DNA of 17,819 bases, taken from contig JASFYU010000180.1 in assembly GCA_045046905.1 (NCBI GenBank), positions 1 to 17,819 of the forward strand, given 5' to 3'. This document shows, in pieces, positions 1 through 6,774 of the stretch. Positions within the stretch are counted from its first letter, which is position 1; the number at the start of each line of letters is the position of its first letter. The notes under the pieces are model-generated. The model had not been told where the DNA came from. It was given only the letters and a program-made list of their open reading frames with translations, and ran no database searches. Position numbers and translations under genes: made by a program. The DNA is from JASFYU01 sp045046905. GTDB lineage: Bacteria > Bacteroidota > Bacteroidia > Flavobacteriales > Flavobacteriaceae.

Positions 1-32
1 CTCCCCCTAGCCCCCTCCAAAGGAGGGGGAAC
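1..32. repeat. C-rich/G-rich hairpin repeat, copy 1 (module A)
   Basis: Perfect 8-bp arms CCCCCTCC (11-18) and GGAGGGGG (22-29) flank an AAA loop. A second C-rich block with TAG precedes them. The same unit recurs at 3669-3701, 6421-6450 and 9267-9297, each time a short way upstream of a minus-strand permease start. Here it touches the left edge, which suggests that another minus-strand gene starts just outside the window. I recall this repeat as common in flavobacterial genomes; that is memory, not a search. Confidence 0.85.
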
Positions 33-53
33 TTGTCCGGAATTAATTTTTCG

Positions 54-81
54 TTCTTCGTTGCCCGTTGTTGGTTGATGT
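54..81. repeat. Short run of 7-bp repeats
   Basis: Four heptads in register (TTCTTCG, TTGCCCG, TTGTTGG, TTGATGT). They resemble the TTCGTTG/TTGGTTC run upstream of the permease starting at 14829. The phase is not the same as that of the longer run at 140-249. Confidence 0.5.
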
Positions 82-139
82 AGTTCGCTAAACACTATTT
101 CACTCCTTAACTAACTCACCAACCACTGTTTACTTTTTT

Positions 140-249
140 TAGTTTCTGGTTTACGGTTTCTCGTTTCTATTCTCTCTTATCCTCGGTCTTAGTTCTTGTT
201 TCTCTTTTCTATACTCTTTTCTCTATATCATTTTTCCACTATTGCGATT
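140..249. repeat. Degenerate 7-bp tandem repeat array after the DUF2807 gene
   Basis: About thirteen heptads run without slippage from 140 to 230, with consensus close to YNGTTTC (examples TGGTTTA at 147, CGGTTTC at 154, TCGTTTC at 161, TTGTTTC at 196). The register can be carried on, more weakly, to the stop codon at 250. In gene sense the repeat is purine-rich (GAAACNA). It is related to, but not the same as, the YTGTTYA heptads between the permease genes, and it lines up with them at positions 3 to 6. No ORF or hairpin explains it. Confidence 0.7.
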
Positions 250-975
250 TTATTTCATTTCTACTACCCTGGCCGACCCTGAAGCCTTGCTATGCAATTT
301 TGACGGGTTACCGCGGTATTTCACATTTGAAGAACCCGAAAGCTTAGCATCGAGCGATTCATTTACGGTAATTTCACAATTTGAAGAACCAGACATTACG
401 AATGAGGCATTATCGACCTCCAATTCATATGTTTTAAAATTGGAGGATCCTGAAGAACGGACATCTAGGTTCTTTGCATTGCCCATCAGTTTTATATTAC
501 TTGAACCCGAAGTTCTTACGGAAAGGGATTCGACCTCAAGAGCCAATTCTAAATATCGAGATCCTGAGGCTAGTATTTTAAAATGGTCACTTTTAAGTGT
601 TTTAGTACTCGACAACTTACCAGAGCCCGAAAGTCGTATCGCATTAATACTTTCTACCGGAATAGTAATCAAAACACGTGCATTGCGAGACATCCTAATA
701 TTTAGGTTGTTTCTCTTTTTTATGGTCAGTGTGCCATTGGTGACTTCAGTTTCTATGTATTCTAAAATATTTTCTTCTCCTTTTATAGTTATGTTCCCTT
801 CCTTGCCTGAAACCAGTGCTACATCAAAAGGCCCTCCGACCGATATACCACTATACTCTTGCGTATTTATAGTTAGCGTTACCACGTTTCCGTTGCCTTC
901 TATTTTTTTGATTCGTTGTGCACTTATTGCAGCCATGCAAAGAAGAGCCAATACCAGTGTTGTTCTATTTTTCAT
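250..975 (-). CDS. Secreted DUF2807 (head GIN domain) beta-helical protein
   Basis: Exported protein of 241 residues whose biochemical role is unknown. An N-terminal signal peptide (MKNRTTLVLALLCMAAISAQ, residues 1-20) ends in an ISA-Q type cleavage site. No proper lipobox surrounds Cys13, so a soluble or surface protein is more likely than a lipoprotein. Seven SGS motifs stand at residues 116, 137, 156, 175, 195, 213 and 232, one per 18-21 residues, as expected for turns of a right-handed beta-helix of the DUF2807 family (PF10988, putative auto-transporter adhesin, head GIN). The reading frame is open to 1035, but the start at 975 is chosen because it places the signal peptide at the N-terminus. 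It lies 369 bases after the last permease gene, a gap full of inverted repeats, so co-transcription is uncertain. The family is common in Bacteroidetes; the adhesin label is a database name, not a proven function. Confidence 0.9.
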   Translation of the reverse strand: MKNRTTLVLALLCMAAISAQRIKKIEGNGNVVTLTINTQEYSGISVGGPFDVALVSGKEGNITIKGEENILEYIETEVTNGTLTIKKRNNLNIRMSRNARVLITIPVESINAIRLSGSGKLSSTKTLKSDHFKILASGSRYLELALEVESLSVRTSGSSNIKLMGNAKNLDVRSSGSSNFKTYELEVDNASFVMSGSSNCEITVNESLDAKLSGSSNVKYRGNPSKLHSKASGSARVVEMK

Positions 976-1053
976 GTGTTTAAAATTTTGTAATTCATAA
1001 AGAATAATTAAAAATTTGAGAACCCATGGAACCACTCATTCCTCTCGTTCTCC

Positions 1054-1109
1054 CATGAATTTGTTTTAATCATACACTTGGGTGTACTTTTTGATTAAAA
1101 AAATTCATG
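1054..1109. repeat. 56-base bulged hairpin with 23-bp stem
   Basis: Arms pair in three perfect segments: CATGAATTT (1054-1062) with 1101-1109, TTTTAATCA (1064-1072) with 1092-1100, and TACAC (1073-1077) with GTGTA (1082-1086). The loop is TTGG. The only irregularities are one unpaired G at 1063 and a five-base bulge CTTTT at 1087-1091. It lies about 80 bases upstream of the DUF2807 start. In gene sense a purine-rich stretch, not a U-tract, follows it, so it is not a standard terminator. It could be a leader structure or a small mobile palindrome. Confidence 0.75.
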
Positions 1110-1135
1110 TTCGTTTCATTTTCCATCCTATTTTA

Positions 1136-1162
1136 TGTCATTCCCGAGAAGTCGGGAATCTG
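1136..1162. repeat. TTCCCGA palindromic repeat
   Basis: ATTCCCGA (1140-1147) and TCGGGAAT (1152-1159) form a perfect 8-bp stem around GAAG, flanked by GTC and CTG. It matches the GTCATTCCCG...CGGGAATCT class of dispersed intergenic palindromes that I recall from Bacteroidetes and other genomes. A single copy was seen in this window. Confidence 0.7.
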
Positions 1163-1291
1163 TTCTATTTATTGTTCTGATTTTCAAATCGTTAACCTGA
1201 GTTGTTATTTAAATCGATTTCTATGCCAAAATCGTATTGATTTCAAAATCAGGTATTTACGGTTTTATAGGGGTGTTACTTTACTTTTTAT

Positions 1292-1328
1292 GTAAAATAT
1301 TTGGACGGATTTTGTCCAAATATTTTAC
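1292..1328. repeat. Perfect 15-bp inverted repeat after the permease stop
   Basis: GTAAAATATTTGGAC (1292-1306) and its exact complement (1314-1328) are separated by seven bases. The repeat begins 16 bases past the stop of the permease gene ending at 1345. It could fold at the 3' end of that transcript, but no U-run follows. One arm recurs alone at 12320-12334 in the spacer after another permease gene. It may be a transcript-end hairpin or an operator-like palindrome. Confidence 0.7.
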
Positions 1329-1344
1329 AGTTTCCATTAGAGAA

Positions 1345-3654
1345 TTACTCTTCTTTAAGTGCCTCTATTGGGTTTGCCGACGCTGCTTTAAAGCTTTGCC
1401 AGCTTACCGTCAATAGAGCAATACAAAGGGCAACAAGACCTGCTAAAGCAAAAACCCACCAACTCATGGTCGTCCGGTATGCAAAATTTTCTAACCATCT
1501 GCCCATCACATACCATGAAACAGGTACTGCAATAAGAAAAGCCAAACCTACCCACTTCAAGAAATCTTTATTTAACAGCGAAAGTATTTGGGCAATTGTT
1601 GCACCATTTACTTTTCTGATACCAATTTCCTTTTTTCGTTGTTGCATATAAAAGGTCGACATGGCCAAAATGCCTAGAAAGGAAATGATAAATGATAACA
1701 GCGTAAAATACCCGATAATCTTTCCGGTTTTTTCTTCTTTGACGTACCATTGGTTGATGGTATCGTCAACAAACTTCACATCAAACTCTGCGTTGTCGAT
1801 CAAATCTGTGTAGGCAACTTTGATTTTGTTGGCCGTTTCGAAACTATTTTTAGGGTTGATTTTCAAGAAAATATTTCCTGCCTGAAAATTCGGTGTTTGT
1901 TGTCGAATCATCAAAGGCCCAATATTGTCACGAAGTTCGTTAAAATTAAAATCGTTGACCACTCCGAGAATAGGTATCTCATTATCCCCCATTTTAAAGG
2001 ACACCGCATTGTTGTCAAGACCCAATTCTTTGATTGCGGTTTCATTCAAGTACATGCCCTTATCGGAGTAAGCGACGCCAGTAGATTTCACGGTAATATC
2101 AAAAACATTGAAAAAAGAGGAGTCCACCGTAAATTCTTGAAAGCTCAAAGATTTTCCATTATTATCAAAGGTCTGGTTGCTACCACCGCTCAACGGACTC
2201 TGCCAGGTGATAGAAACATCGTCTACCCCAGTAATCTGTAAAAGGGCATTCTTTATCACCTCTTTTTTATCGGTCGAACCCAAATAGTCTAAGTGGACTA
2301 TATTATCTTTTTGAAAGCCAAGATCTTGATTACGTAAAAAATCGGTCTGTTTTAAGATAATCCAACTACAGGCCAATAAGGCTATTGTTACGGTATATTG
2401 AAAGGTGATAAAAACTTTTCCGTAGACGCCTTTTGCCTTGGTTCTAAAACTACCTTTTACAACTTCTATTGGTTTGAAACTGGAAATCTTCAAAGCTGGT
2501 ATAATTCCTGAAAAGAAACCTATCAAACCGAATATCCCCATCAATACAATCAGATTGGTAGGGTTCAAACTGTCATTCAGAGACAATCGCGTATTCAACA
2601 ACGAATCAAAATAGGGCTCCACTATTTTTGCCAAAAGAAGTGATAACATGACCGAGGCAAAACATAAAAAGACAGATTCCTTTATAAATTGAAAAATCAA
2701 TTGTCTTTTAGAGCTTCCCAGCAATTTTTTAATAGCCACTTCTTTTCCACGAAATGTCGCCTGGGCCATGGTGAGGTTAATGTAATTACCTATAGCTAGC
2801 AACAATATGAGCATTACGATCACCGATAATATTGTAATTAATGTTTTGCTCGTACTCTTGGTACCACTACCTTCTTTTGTACTAAAATAAATATCTTTTA
2901 ATGGGGTAAACTCTACTATAGTGGCCCACCCCTCAGTATACAACCAAAAATCTTTCTTGAACTTCTTCAAGATTTCCGGTGCTTTTGAAGGCAAGTCCGA
3001 ATTCTCCTTTGCCAAAAAGTAGGTGCTCAATGAACACCAACCATACTCTTCCAATATACTCTCAAAACCATAAATCTCTTTGAAGGCCGCAAGGTTTACG
3101 AGGGCATCTTGCTTGGCAAAGTGGGTGTTTTCAGGAAAATCATCCATAATGCCCGTAACCATAAACTTGTTATTTGTGTTTATGAAGACGGTCTTGCCAA
3201 TTGGGTCAGCGGTACCAAATAATTTTAAGGCTGTTGTTCGCGATAATACAATACCGTTAGCCGTTTGCAACACATCTTTCGGCTTTCCCTTTAAAAGGGG
3301 AAAGGAAAAAATGTCTAGAAATGAGGCATCTACTCCTAAATAATCAAATTTTACTTTTTGACCATCGGTTACCGAAATTCTTCCCGATTGATTATAGACT
3401 CTTGTAAAATCTTCTATTTCGGGAATACTATTTTTTAGATCTACTGCTATGGGTGGCGAAAAATCAACAGTTTCATTTTCCAATCGATATATCCTATCCT
3501 TATTTATCTGAAAATCATCTACAGAAAGTTCATGCCGTATATAGACGCTTAAAAGCAAAATAAATGTAATCGATACTGCAAAACCTATAACCGTTATCGC
3601 CGTATACAATTTATTCTTTAACAGGTATCGTAAATATGATTTTATAGTTATCAT
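1345..3654 (-). CDS. MacB/FtsX-type ABC transporter permease, paralogue 1
   Basis: Inner-membrane permease of 769 residues, the shortest of the six. An N-terminal membrane segment (about 16-38) precedes a first extracytoplasmic MacB-type domain (about 40-265, with GIMDDFPENTH at 168-178). The first FtsX module has segments near 272-294, 325-345 and 366-388, with the cytoplasmic motif FRGKEVAIKKLLG at 301-313. A fifth segment (413-434) leads to a second extracytoplasmic domain (GVVNDF at 564-569), and the second FtsX module (645-752) carries QQRKKEIGIRKVNGA at 671-685. There is no ATP-binding domain. The start fits the family N-terminus and lies 14 bases from a G-rich hairpin repeat that contains GGAGG. 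Its last 100 residues match paralogue 2 at 78 of 100 positions, while preceding parts differ, pointing to exchange. Family: PF12704 plus PF02687, duplicated; substrate unknown. Confidence 0.92.
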   Translation of the reverse strand: MITIKSYLRYLLKNKLYTAITVIGFAVSITFILLLSVYIRHELSVDDFQINKDRIYRLENETVDFSPPIAVDLKNSIPEIEDFTRVYNQSGRISVTDGQKVKFDYLGVDASFLDIFSFPLLKGKPKDVLQTANGIVLSRTTALKLFGTADPIGKTVFINTNNKFMVTGIMDDFPENTHFAKQDALVNLAAFKEIYGFESILEEYGWCSLSTYFLAKENSDLPSKAPEILKKFKKDFWLYTEGWATIVEFTPLKDIYFSTKEGSGTKSTSKTLITILSVIVMLILLLAIGNYINLTMAQATFRGKEVAIKKLLGSSKRQLIFQFIKESVFLCFASVMLSLLLAKIVEPYFDSLLNTRLSLNDSLNPTNLIVLMGIFGLIGFFSGIIPALKISSFKPIEVVKGSFRTKAKGVYGKVFITFQYTVTIALLACSWIILKQTDFLRNQDLGFQKDNIVHLDYLGSTDKKEVIKNALLQITGVDDVSITWQSPLSGGSNQTFDNNGKSLSFQEFTVDSSFFNVFDITVKSTGVAYSDKGMYLNETAIKELGLDNNAVSFKMGDNEIPILGVVNDFNFNELRDNIGPLMIRQQTPNFQAGNIFLKINPKNSFETANKIKVAYTDLIDNAEFDVKFVDDTINQWYVKEEKTGKIIGYFTLLSFIISFLGILAMSTFYMQQRKKEIGIRKVNGATIAQILSLLNKDFLKWVGLAFLIAVPVSWYVMGRWLENFAYRTTMSWWVFALAGLVALCIALLTVSWQSFKAASANPIEALKEE

Positions 3655-3668
3655 TTTTCTTGTTTTAT

Positions 3669-3701
3669 CCTCCCCCTAGCCCCCTCCAAAGGAGGGGGAA
3701 C
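3669..3701. repeat. C-rich/G-rich hairpin repeat, copy 2 (module A)
   Basis: Perfect arms CCCCCTCC (3680-3687) and GGAGGGGG (3691-3698) flank AAA. The unit ends 14 bases before the ATG of the permease starting at 3654. In gene sense it presents G-rich, Shine-Dalgarno-like GGAGG close to that start, although Bacteroidetes rarely depend on such sites. Confidence 0.85.
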
Positions 3702-3845
3702 TGGTTTGTGGTTTATTCTTTTCTTAGTTGTTCGTTGTCTATTATCCCTCAATAGTAAACTGTTACCTTTCATTGTTGCACCTATCTACTACAGGCAGGT
3801 TCAAACACACACATTGATTTATTGTTCAGGCCTGATTGTTTCTAA

Positions 3846-3881
3846 TAAACAGTTTGCTTCGTGCCTCGCAAAGACGTTCTA
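3846..3881. repeat. 36-bp element B, copy 1
   Basis: Core TTTGCTTCGTGCCTCGCAAA: TTTGC and GCAAA pair around a ten-base loop, and AAC/GTT pair further out. It begins TAAACAG rather than CAAACAG and has AAAGACG where most copies have AAAAACG. Heptads follow at once. Confidence 0.8.
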
Positions 3882-3970
3882 TTGTTCATTGTTCATTGCT
3901 AACTGTTTACTGTTCACTTTTCACTGATAATTGTTTACTGTTCATTGCTAATTGTTCACTGACAACTGTT
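3882..3970. repeat. 7-bp tandem repeat array ending at a permease stop
   Basis: Twelve consecutive heptads from 3882 to 3965 with no slippage, consensus YTGTTYA (examples TTGTTCA, CTGTTTA, CTGATAA). Five further bases, CTGTT, lead into the stop codon of the permease gene ending at 3971. In gene sense the repeat is TRAACAR. Seven is not a multiple of three, so it is not coding. Confidence 0.85.
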
Positions 3971-6388
3971 TTACTCATCTCGCAATGATTCTACCGGATT
4001 AGCCATAGCCGCCCTAAAGCTCTGCCAGCTTACGGTCAGCAATGCAATCGCCAAAGCGGTGAGCCCTGCCAAGGCAAAGACCCACCAACTTAGTGTTGTT
4101 TTATAAGCAAAACCATCTAACCACTTGGTCATCGCAATCCATGAAATAGGTACAGCTATAAGGAATGCCAGCCCCACCCATTTCACAAAATCTACATTTA
4201 AAAGCGAAAGAATTTGTGTGATTGTTGCACCGTTTACCTTTCTAATCCCGATTTCTTTTTTTCGCTGTACCACCGTGTAAGAGGTAAGCCCAAATAGCCC
4301 TAAAGAGGCAATCAATATTGCCAATACTGTAAATATTTGAAATGCCCTTGTGAATTTTTGATCTTCCTTGTATTGGGCTTCAAATTTTTGATCTAAAAAT
4401 GTGTAGTTGTACGTGCTTTCCGGAAAAACCTGATGCCATATTTTATTCAATTCGCTTAAAGCCTGAGTGGTACCGGCCATAGTCGCTGCTTGTTTGTCAA
4501 GTTTTACCAAAATATTGCTCCTAGTATTAAAATGGGTTATTATCATGGGTTCAATGGGAGATTTCAAGCCAAAGTGGCTGTAATCTTTGACCACTCCGGC
4601 AATAGTAAAATCTTCATCATAAAACTTCATGGTATTCCCGATTACACCCTGCATATCAGTAATACCCATAAAACGAGCTAATTTTTCATTGATTACGATA
4701 TTGTGGCTCCATCTTTCGGCCGTTTGTTTATAAGGTTCCCCAGCAAGAAACTCCATGCCCATCAAATCAAAATATTCGGGTTGGGCCGAATAACTATACC
4801 AAACACGTTTTTCATCGGTTCTACCATCTGGAAAAGTAAGACCGAGATTCGAATTCATATCTGCAAAACCATCACCGTGATAAGACTGAGCCACGGCCAC
4901 ATCTTTAACAAAGGGGCTTTTCAATATTTCATTGGTGAGTGTCATGAAATTCAGGCCCGTCAAAGAATCGGAAACACTATTTAAAACCCGCCCATTCAAG
5001 GCCACTACCTGATCTAAATTTGCACCTATCGGCCGATCTTTCAGAAAACGAATCTGTTTGTTTGCTACAAAGGTGCCTGTCAACAAGGCAATAGTCGCGA
5101 TAAACTGACCCACAATCAATGCCTTTCTAAAGCTAAGTCCGTTTTTTGACGTCTGTACCTTTCCCTTCAACACCTTGGCCGGGCTATATCTACTCAATAC
5201 AAATGCCGGATAAAATGCCGCCAGAGAGGCACCTACCAATAACATTCCGAAATAGGGCAACAGGTTTTTCAACTGATTTCCGTCAAAGCCCAAATCTTGT
5301 TCTACAAACTGACTAAAAACCGGAAGTAACAGATAGACCGAAGCTACCGCCAAAACAATCGCAATAAGGTTCAACAAAGCGGACTCTATTAAAAACTGCA
5401 ATACCAATTGCGGTTTTCTTGCCCCTACAACCTTGCGGATTCCAATTTCCTTGGCACGCTCCAACGATTTACTGCTCGACAGATTCATATAATTCATCCA
5501 AGACAGTAGAAGGGTAATAAAAGCGATAATCGCTAAAAGTTTGATTCCATTTCCATTACCATTGGTCTCGGCCTCATAGGGTTTGTTGGAATACAGATGA
5601 ATGTCTTCAATAGGTTCTAAATGGTGCCTTTCGTTCTTTAAGCCTTCTGGGGCAAAGTCCATCACCTTTTGATTCAATAAATCGACATCTGTATTTTCAG
5701 CAACTTTTACATAGGTATAGTATTCGTTTTGGCTCCAAGTACGCTCCCAATCATTTTCAAAAAGCTCCCAGGTGTAAAAGGTTTTGAAAGAAATAAGAAG
5801 ATCATTTTTTAGATGGGTGTTTAGACCACTATTATCCATTATACCGGTAACCGTAAAGGTAGATTCACGATCCCTAGCTATCTTCAGGGTTTTGCCGATA
5901 GGATCTTCGGCACCAAAGATTTTTTTTGCCAAAGAACTGCTCAACACCATGGAATAAGGCTCGTTCAATGCGGTATTTATGTCTCCTTTTTCTAATTTTC
6001 GGTCAAAAACACTAAAATATTCAGGGTCGGTCAAGGAACCTGTATTATGATCAAAAACGGTGTTGTTGTGTAAAAGTACAAGCCCGTTTCTACGACGTAG
6101 CCTTGTAAATTCCTTTATTTCAGGAAACTCATTTTTTAAAGTAGGGCCGGTTACAATATAAGCTTCGGCATCTCCGGGAACATATTCATCCCCTTCCAGA
6201 TAATCCATAAAAACCCGATACACGTTTTCAGAACCTTCAAATTTGTCATAGCTGCGTTCATAGTTTACATAGAGCATAATCAGAACAAAGGAGGCGATAC
6301 CTATGGCCAGCCCGAAAATATTGATGAACGAATACATTTTGTTTTTAAGCAGATACCGCGTTGCAATTTTTAAGAATAGTTTGTACAT
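3971..6388 (-). CDS. MacB/FtsX-type ABC transporter permease, paralogue 2
   Basis: Inner-membrane permease of 805 residues with duplicated architecture. The first membrane segment is at about 20-42 and extracytoplasmic domain 1 at about 45-278 (DPIGKT at 162-167, VTGIMD at 180-185). FtsX module 1 has segments near 281-303, 328-356 and 374-398 and the motif LERAKEIGIRKVVGA at 309-323. A segment at 421-442, domain 2 (GVVKDY at 598-603) and FtsX module 2 at 681-786 (QRKKEIGIRKVNGA at 708-721) follow. There is no nucleotide-binding domain. Its 30-base leader and its first FtsX module look most like paralogue 6, but its last 100 residues are 78% identical to paralogue 1 and only about 39% identical to paralogue 6, so the gene looks mosaic. 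The stop codon is abutted by a heptad array. The start is the only one matching the family N-terminus MYK..LKIA.R. Substrate unknown. Confidence 0.93.
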   Translation of the reverse strand: MYKLFLKIATRYLLKNKMYSFINIFGLAIGIASFVLIMLYVNYERSYDKFEGSENVYRVFMDYLEGDEYVPGDAEAYIVTGPTLKNEFPEIKEFTRLRRRNGLVLLHNNTVFDHNTGSLTDPEYFSVFDRKLEKGDINTALNEPYSMVLSSSLAKKIFGAEDPIGKTLKIARDRESTFTVTGIMDNSGLNTHLKNDLLISFKTFYTWELFENDWERTWSQNEYYTYVKVAENTDVDLLNQKVMDFAPEGLKNERHHLEPIEDIHLYSNKPYEAETNGNGNGIKLLAIIAFITLLLSWMNYMNLSSSKSLERAKEIGIRKVVGARKPQLVLQFLIESALLNLIAIVLAVASVYLLLPVFSQFVEQDLGFDGNQLKNLLPYFGMLLVGASLAAFYPAFVLSRYSPAKVLKGKVQTSKNGLSFRKALIVGQFIATIALLTGTFVANKQIRFLKDRPIGANLDQVVALNGRVLNSVSDSLTGLNFMTLTNEILKSPFVKDVAVAQSYHGDGFADMNSNLGLTFPDGRTDEKRVWYSYSAQPEYFDLMGMEFLAGEPYKQTAERWSHNIVINEKLARFMGITDMQGVIGNTMKFYDEDFTIAGVVKDYSHFGLKSPIEPMIITHFNTRSNILVKLDKQAATMAGTTQALSELNKIWHQVFPESTYNYTFLDQKFEAQYKEDQKFTRAFQIFTVLAILIASLGLFGLTSYTVVQRKKEIGIRKVNGATITQILSLLNVDFVKWVGLAFLIAVPISWIAMTKWLDGFAYKTTLSWWVFALAGLTALAIALLTVSWQSFRAAMANPVESLRDE

Positions 6389-6393
6389 GGTTA

Positions 6394-6423
6394 TAGTATT
6401 TAGTACTGAGACTGTTTGTTCTC
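6394..6423 (-). promoter_or_regulatory. Leader conserved between paralogues 2 and 6
   Basis: The 30 bases match 17734-17763 at 26 positions, with TAGTATT at one end and TTTGTTYTC at the other (+ strand). In both cases the block begins only a few bases upstream of the start codon. It also reads as heptads. It could hold translation or promoter signals or simply be shared ancestry. No TAnnTTTG motif is evident. Confidence 0.5.
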
Positions 6424-6450
6424 CCTAGCTCCCTCCAAAGGAGAGGGAAC
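6421..6450. repeat. C-rich/G-rich hairpin repeat, copy 3 (module A)
   Basis: Diverged copy: CTCCCTCC, AAA, GGAGAGGG. Substitutions in both arms leave one mismatch and one wobble pair, and they do not compensate each other, so exact stem strength does not seem to be under strong selection. It lies 32 bases upstream of the permease start at 6388. Confidence 0.8.
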
Positions 6451-6592
6451 TGGTTTGTGGTTCATTCTTTTTTTTATTGTTCGTTGTCTGGCACCCCTCA
6501 GTAGTAAGCTGTCTCCTTTCTTTGTTGCAGCTACCTACTGCAGGCAGGTTCAAACACACATTGATTTATTGTTCAGGCCTGATTGTTTCTAA

Positions 6593-6628
6593 CAAACAGT
6601 TTGCTTCGTGCCTCGCAAAAACGTTCTA
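6593..6628. repeat. 36-bp element B, copy 2
   Basis: Matches the consensus (CAAACAG start, GCTTCGTGCCTCGC core, AAAAACG) and ends ACGTTCTA. It directly follows module D. Confidence 0.8.
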
Positions 6629-6691
6629 CTGCTCATTGCTAATTGTTCATTGTTTACTGCTCACTGTTCATTGTTCACTCTCAACTGATGA
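6629..6691. repeat. 7-bp tandem repeat array between two B elements
   Basis: Nine heptads in unbroken register from CTGCTCA (6629) to CTGATGA (6685-6691), enclosed by two B elements 99 bases apart. Confidence 0.8.
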
Positions 6692-6727
6692 CAAACAGTT
6701 TGCTTCGTGCCTCGCAAAAACGTTCTA
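6692..6727. repeat. 36-bp element B, copy 3
   Basis: Consensus copy, replacing what would otherwise be continuous heptads. It is preceded by CTGATGA and followed by TTGTTCA. Confidence 0.8.
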
Positions 6728-6774
6728 TTGTTCATTGTTTATTGTTTATTGATAACTGTTCACTGATAACTGGA
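6728..6774. repeat. 7-bp tandem repeat array ending at a permease stop
   Basis: Six heptads (6728-6769) run without slippage, then CTGGA leads into the stop codon at 6775. The phase to the stop is the same as at 3971, 9742 and 15242. Confidence 0.82.

Larger units (their letters stand above)
976..1344. other. Spacer rich in inverted repeats between DUF2807 gene and permease
   Basis: No gene is seen. The spacer holds four separate inverted repeats: a long bulged hairpin (1054-1109), a TTCCCGA hairpin (1140-1159), a loose pair CTGATTTTCAAATC at 1177-1190 with its near complement at 1239-1252 (13 of 14 match) enclosing the palindrome AAATCGATTT (1211-1220), and a perfect 15-bp inverted repeat (1292-1328). 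The heptads and the module A/B repeats of the other spacers are absent. No convincing Bacteroidetes promoter (TTTG plus TAnnTTTG) was recognised. Confidence 0.75.
3655..3970. repeat. Composite repeat spacer S1 (modules A, linker, D, B, heptads)
   Basis: No gene is present. In + order it holds module A (3669-3701), a linker with TGGTTTGTGGTTTATTC, a block starting CAGGCAGGTTCAAAC (module D, 3792-3845) that contains the 10-bp palindrome TCAGGCCTGA, module B (3846-3881) and twelve heptads (3882-3965). Modules A to B are closely similar to S2 (6389-6774) and, less completely, to S3 (9190-9741), with few substitutions by eye. All copies have the same orientation relative to the genes. Confidence 0.85.
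6389..6774. repeat. Composite repeat spacer S2
   Basis: No gene is present. From the gene start side it holds a 30-base leader (6394-6423) shared with paralogue 6, module A (6421-6450), the TGGTTTGTGGTTCATTC linker, module D (6541-6592), B (6593-6628), nine heptads (6629-6691), a second B (6692-6727) and six heptads (6728-6769). Module D lacks one CA dinucleotide present in S1. Apparent ORFs here on the + strand come from the stop-poor heptads and are not genes. Confidence 0.85.

Noticed and set aside
242..1000. 252-codon + strand frame opposite the DUF2807 gene
   Set aside because: It is the antisense shadow of the SGS-repeat gene: the minus-strand protein has a signal peptide and a recognised fold, and the + frame has neither.
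976..1035. Extended N-terminus of the DUF2807 protein (start at 1035)
   Set aside because: It would put 20 residues in front of a good signal peptide. The internal ATG at 975 fits secretion better.
1292..1328. Rho-independent terminator call for the inverted repeat
   Set aside because: The stem is perfect but AT-rich and no U-run follows in gene sense, so it is listed as an inverted repeat only.
1301..1651. 116-codon + strand frame over the end of paralogue 1 and similar frames inside other permeases
   Set aside because: Antisense shadows of conserved permease coding sequence, with no independent family likeness or leader.
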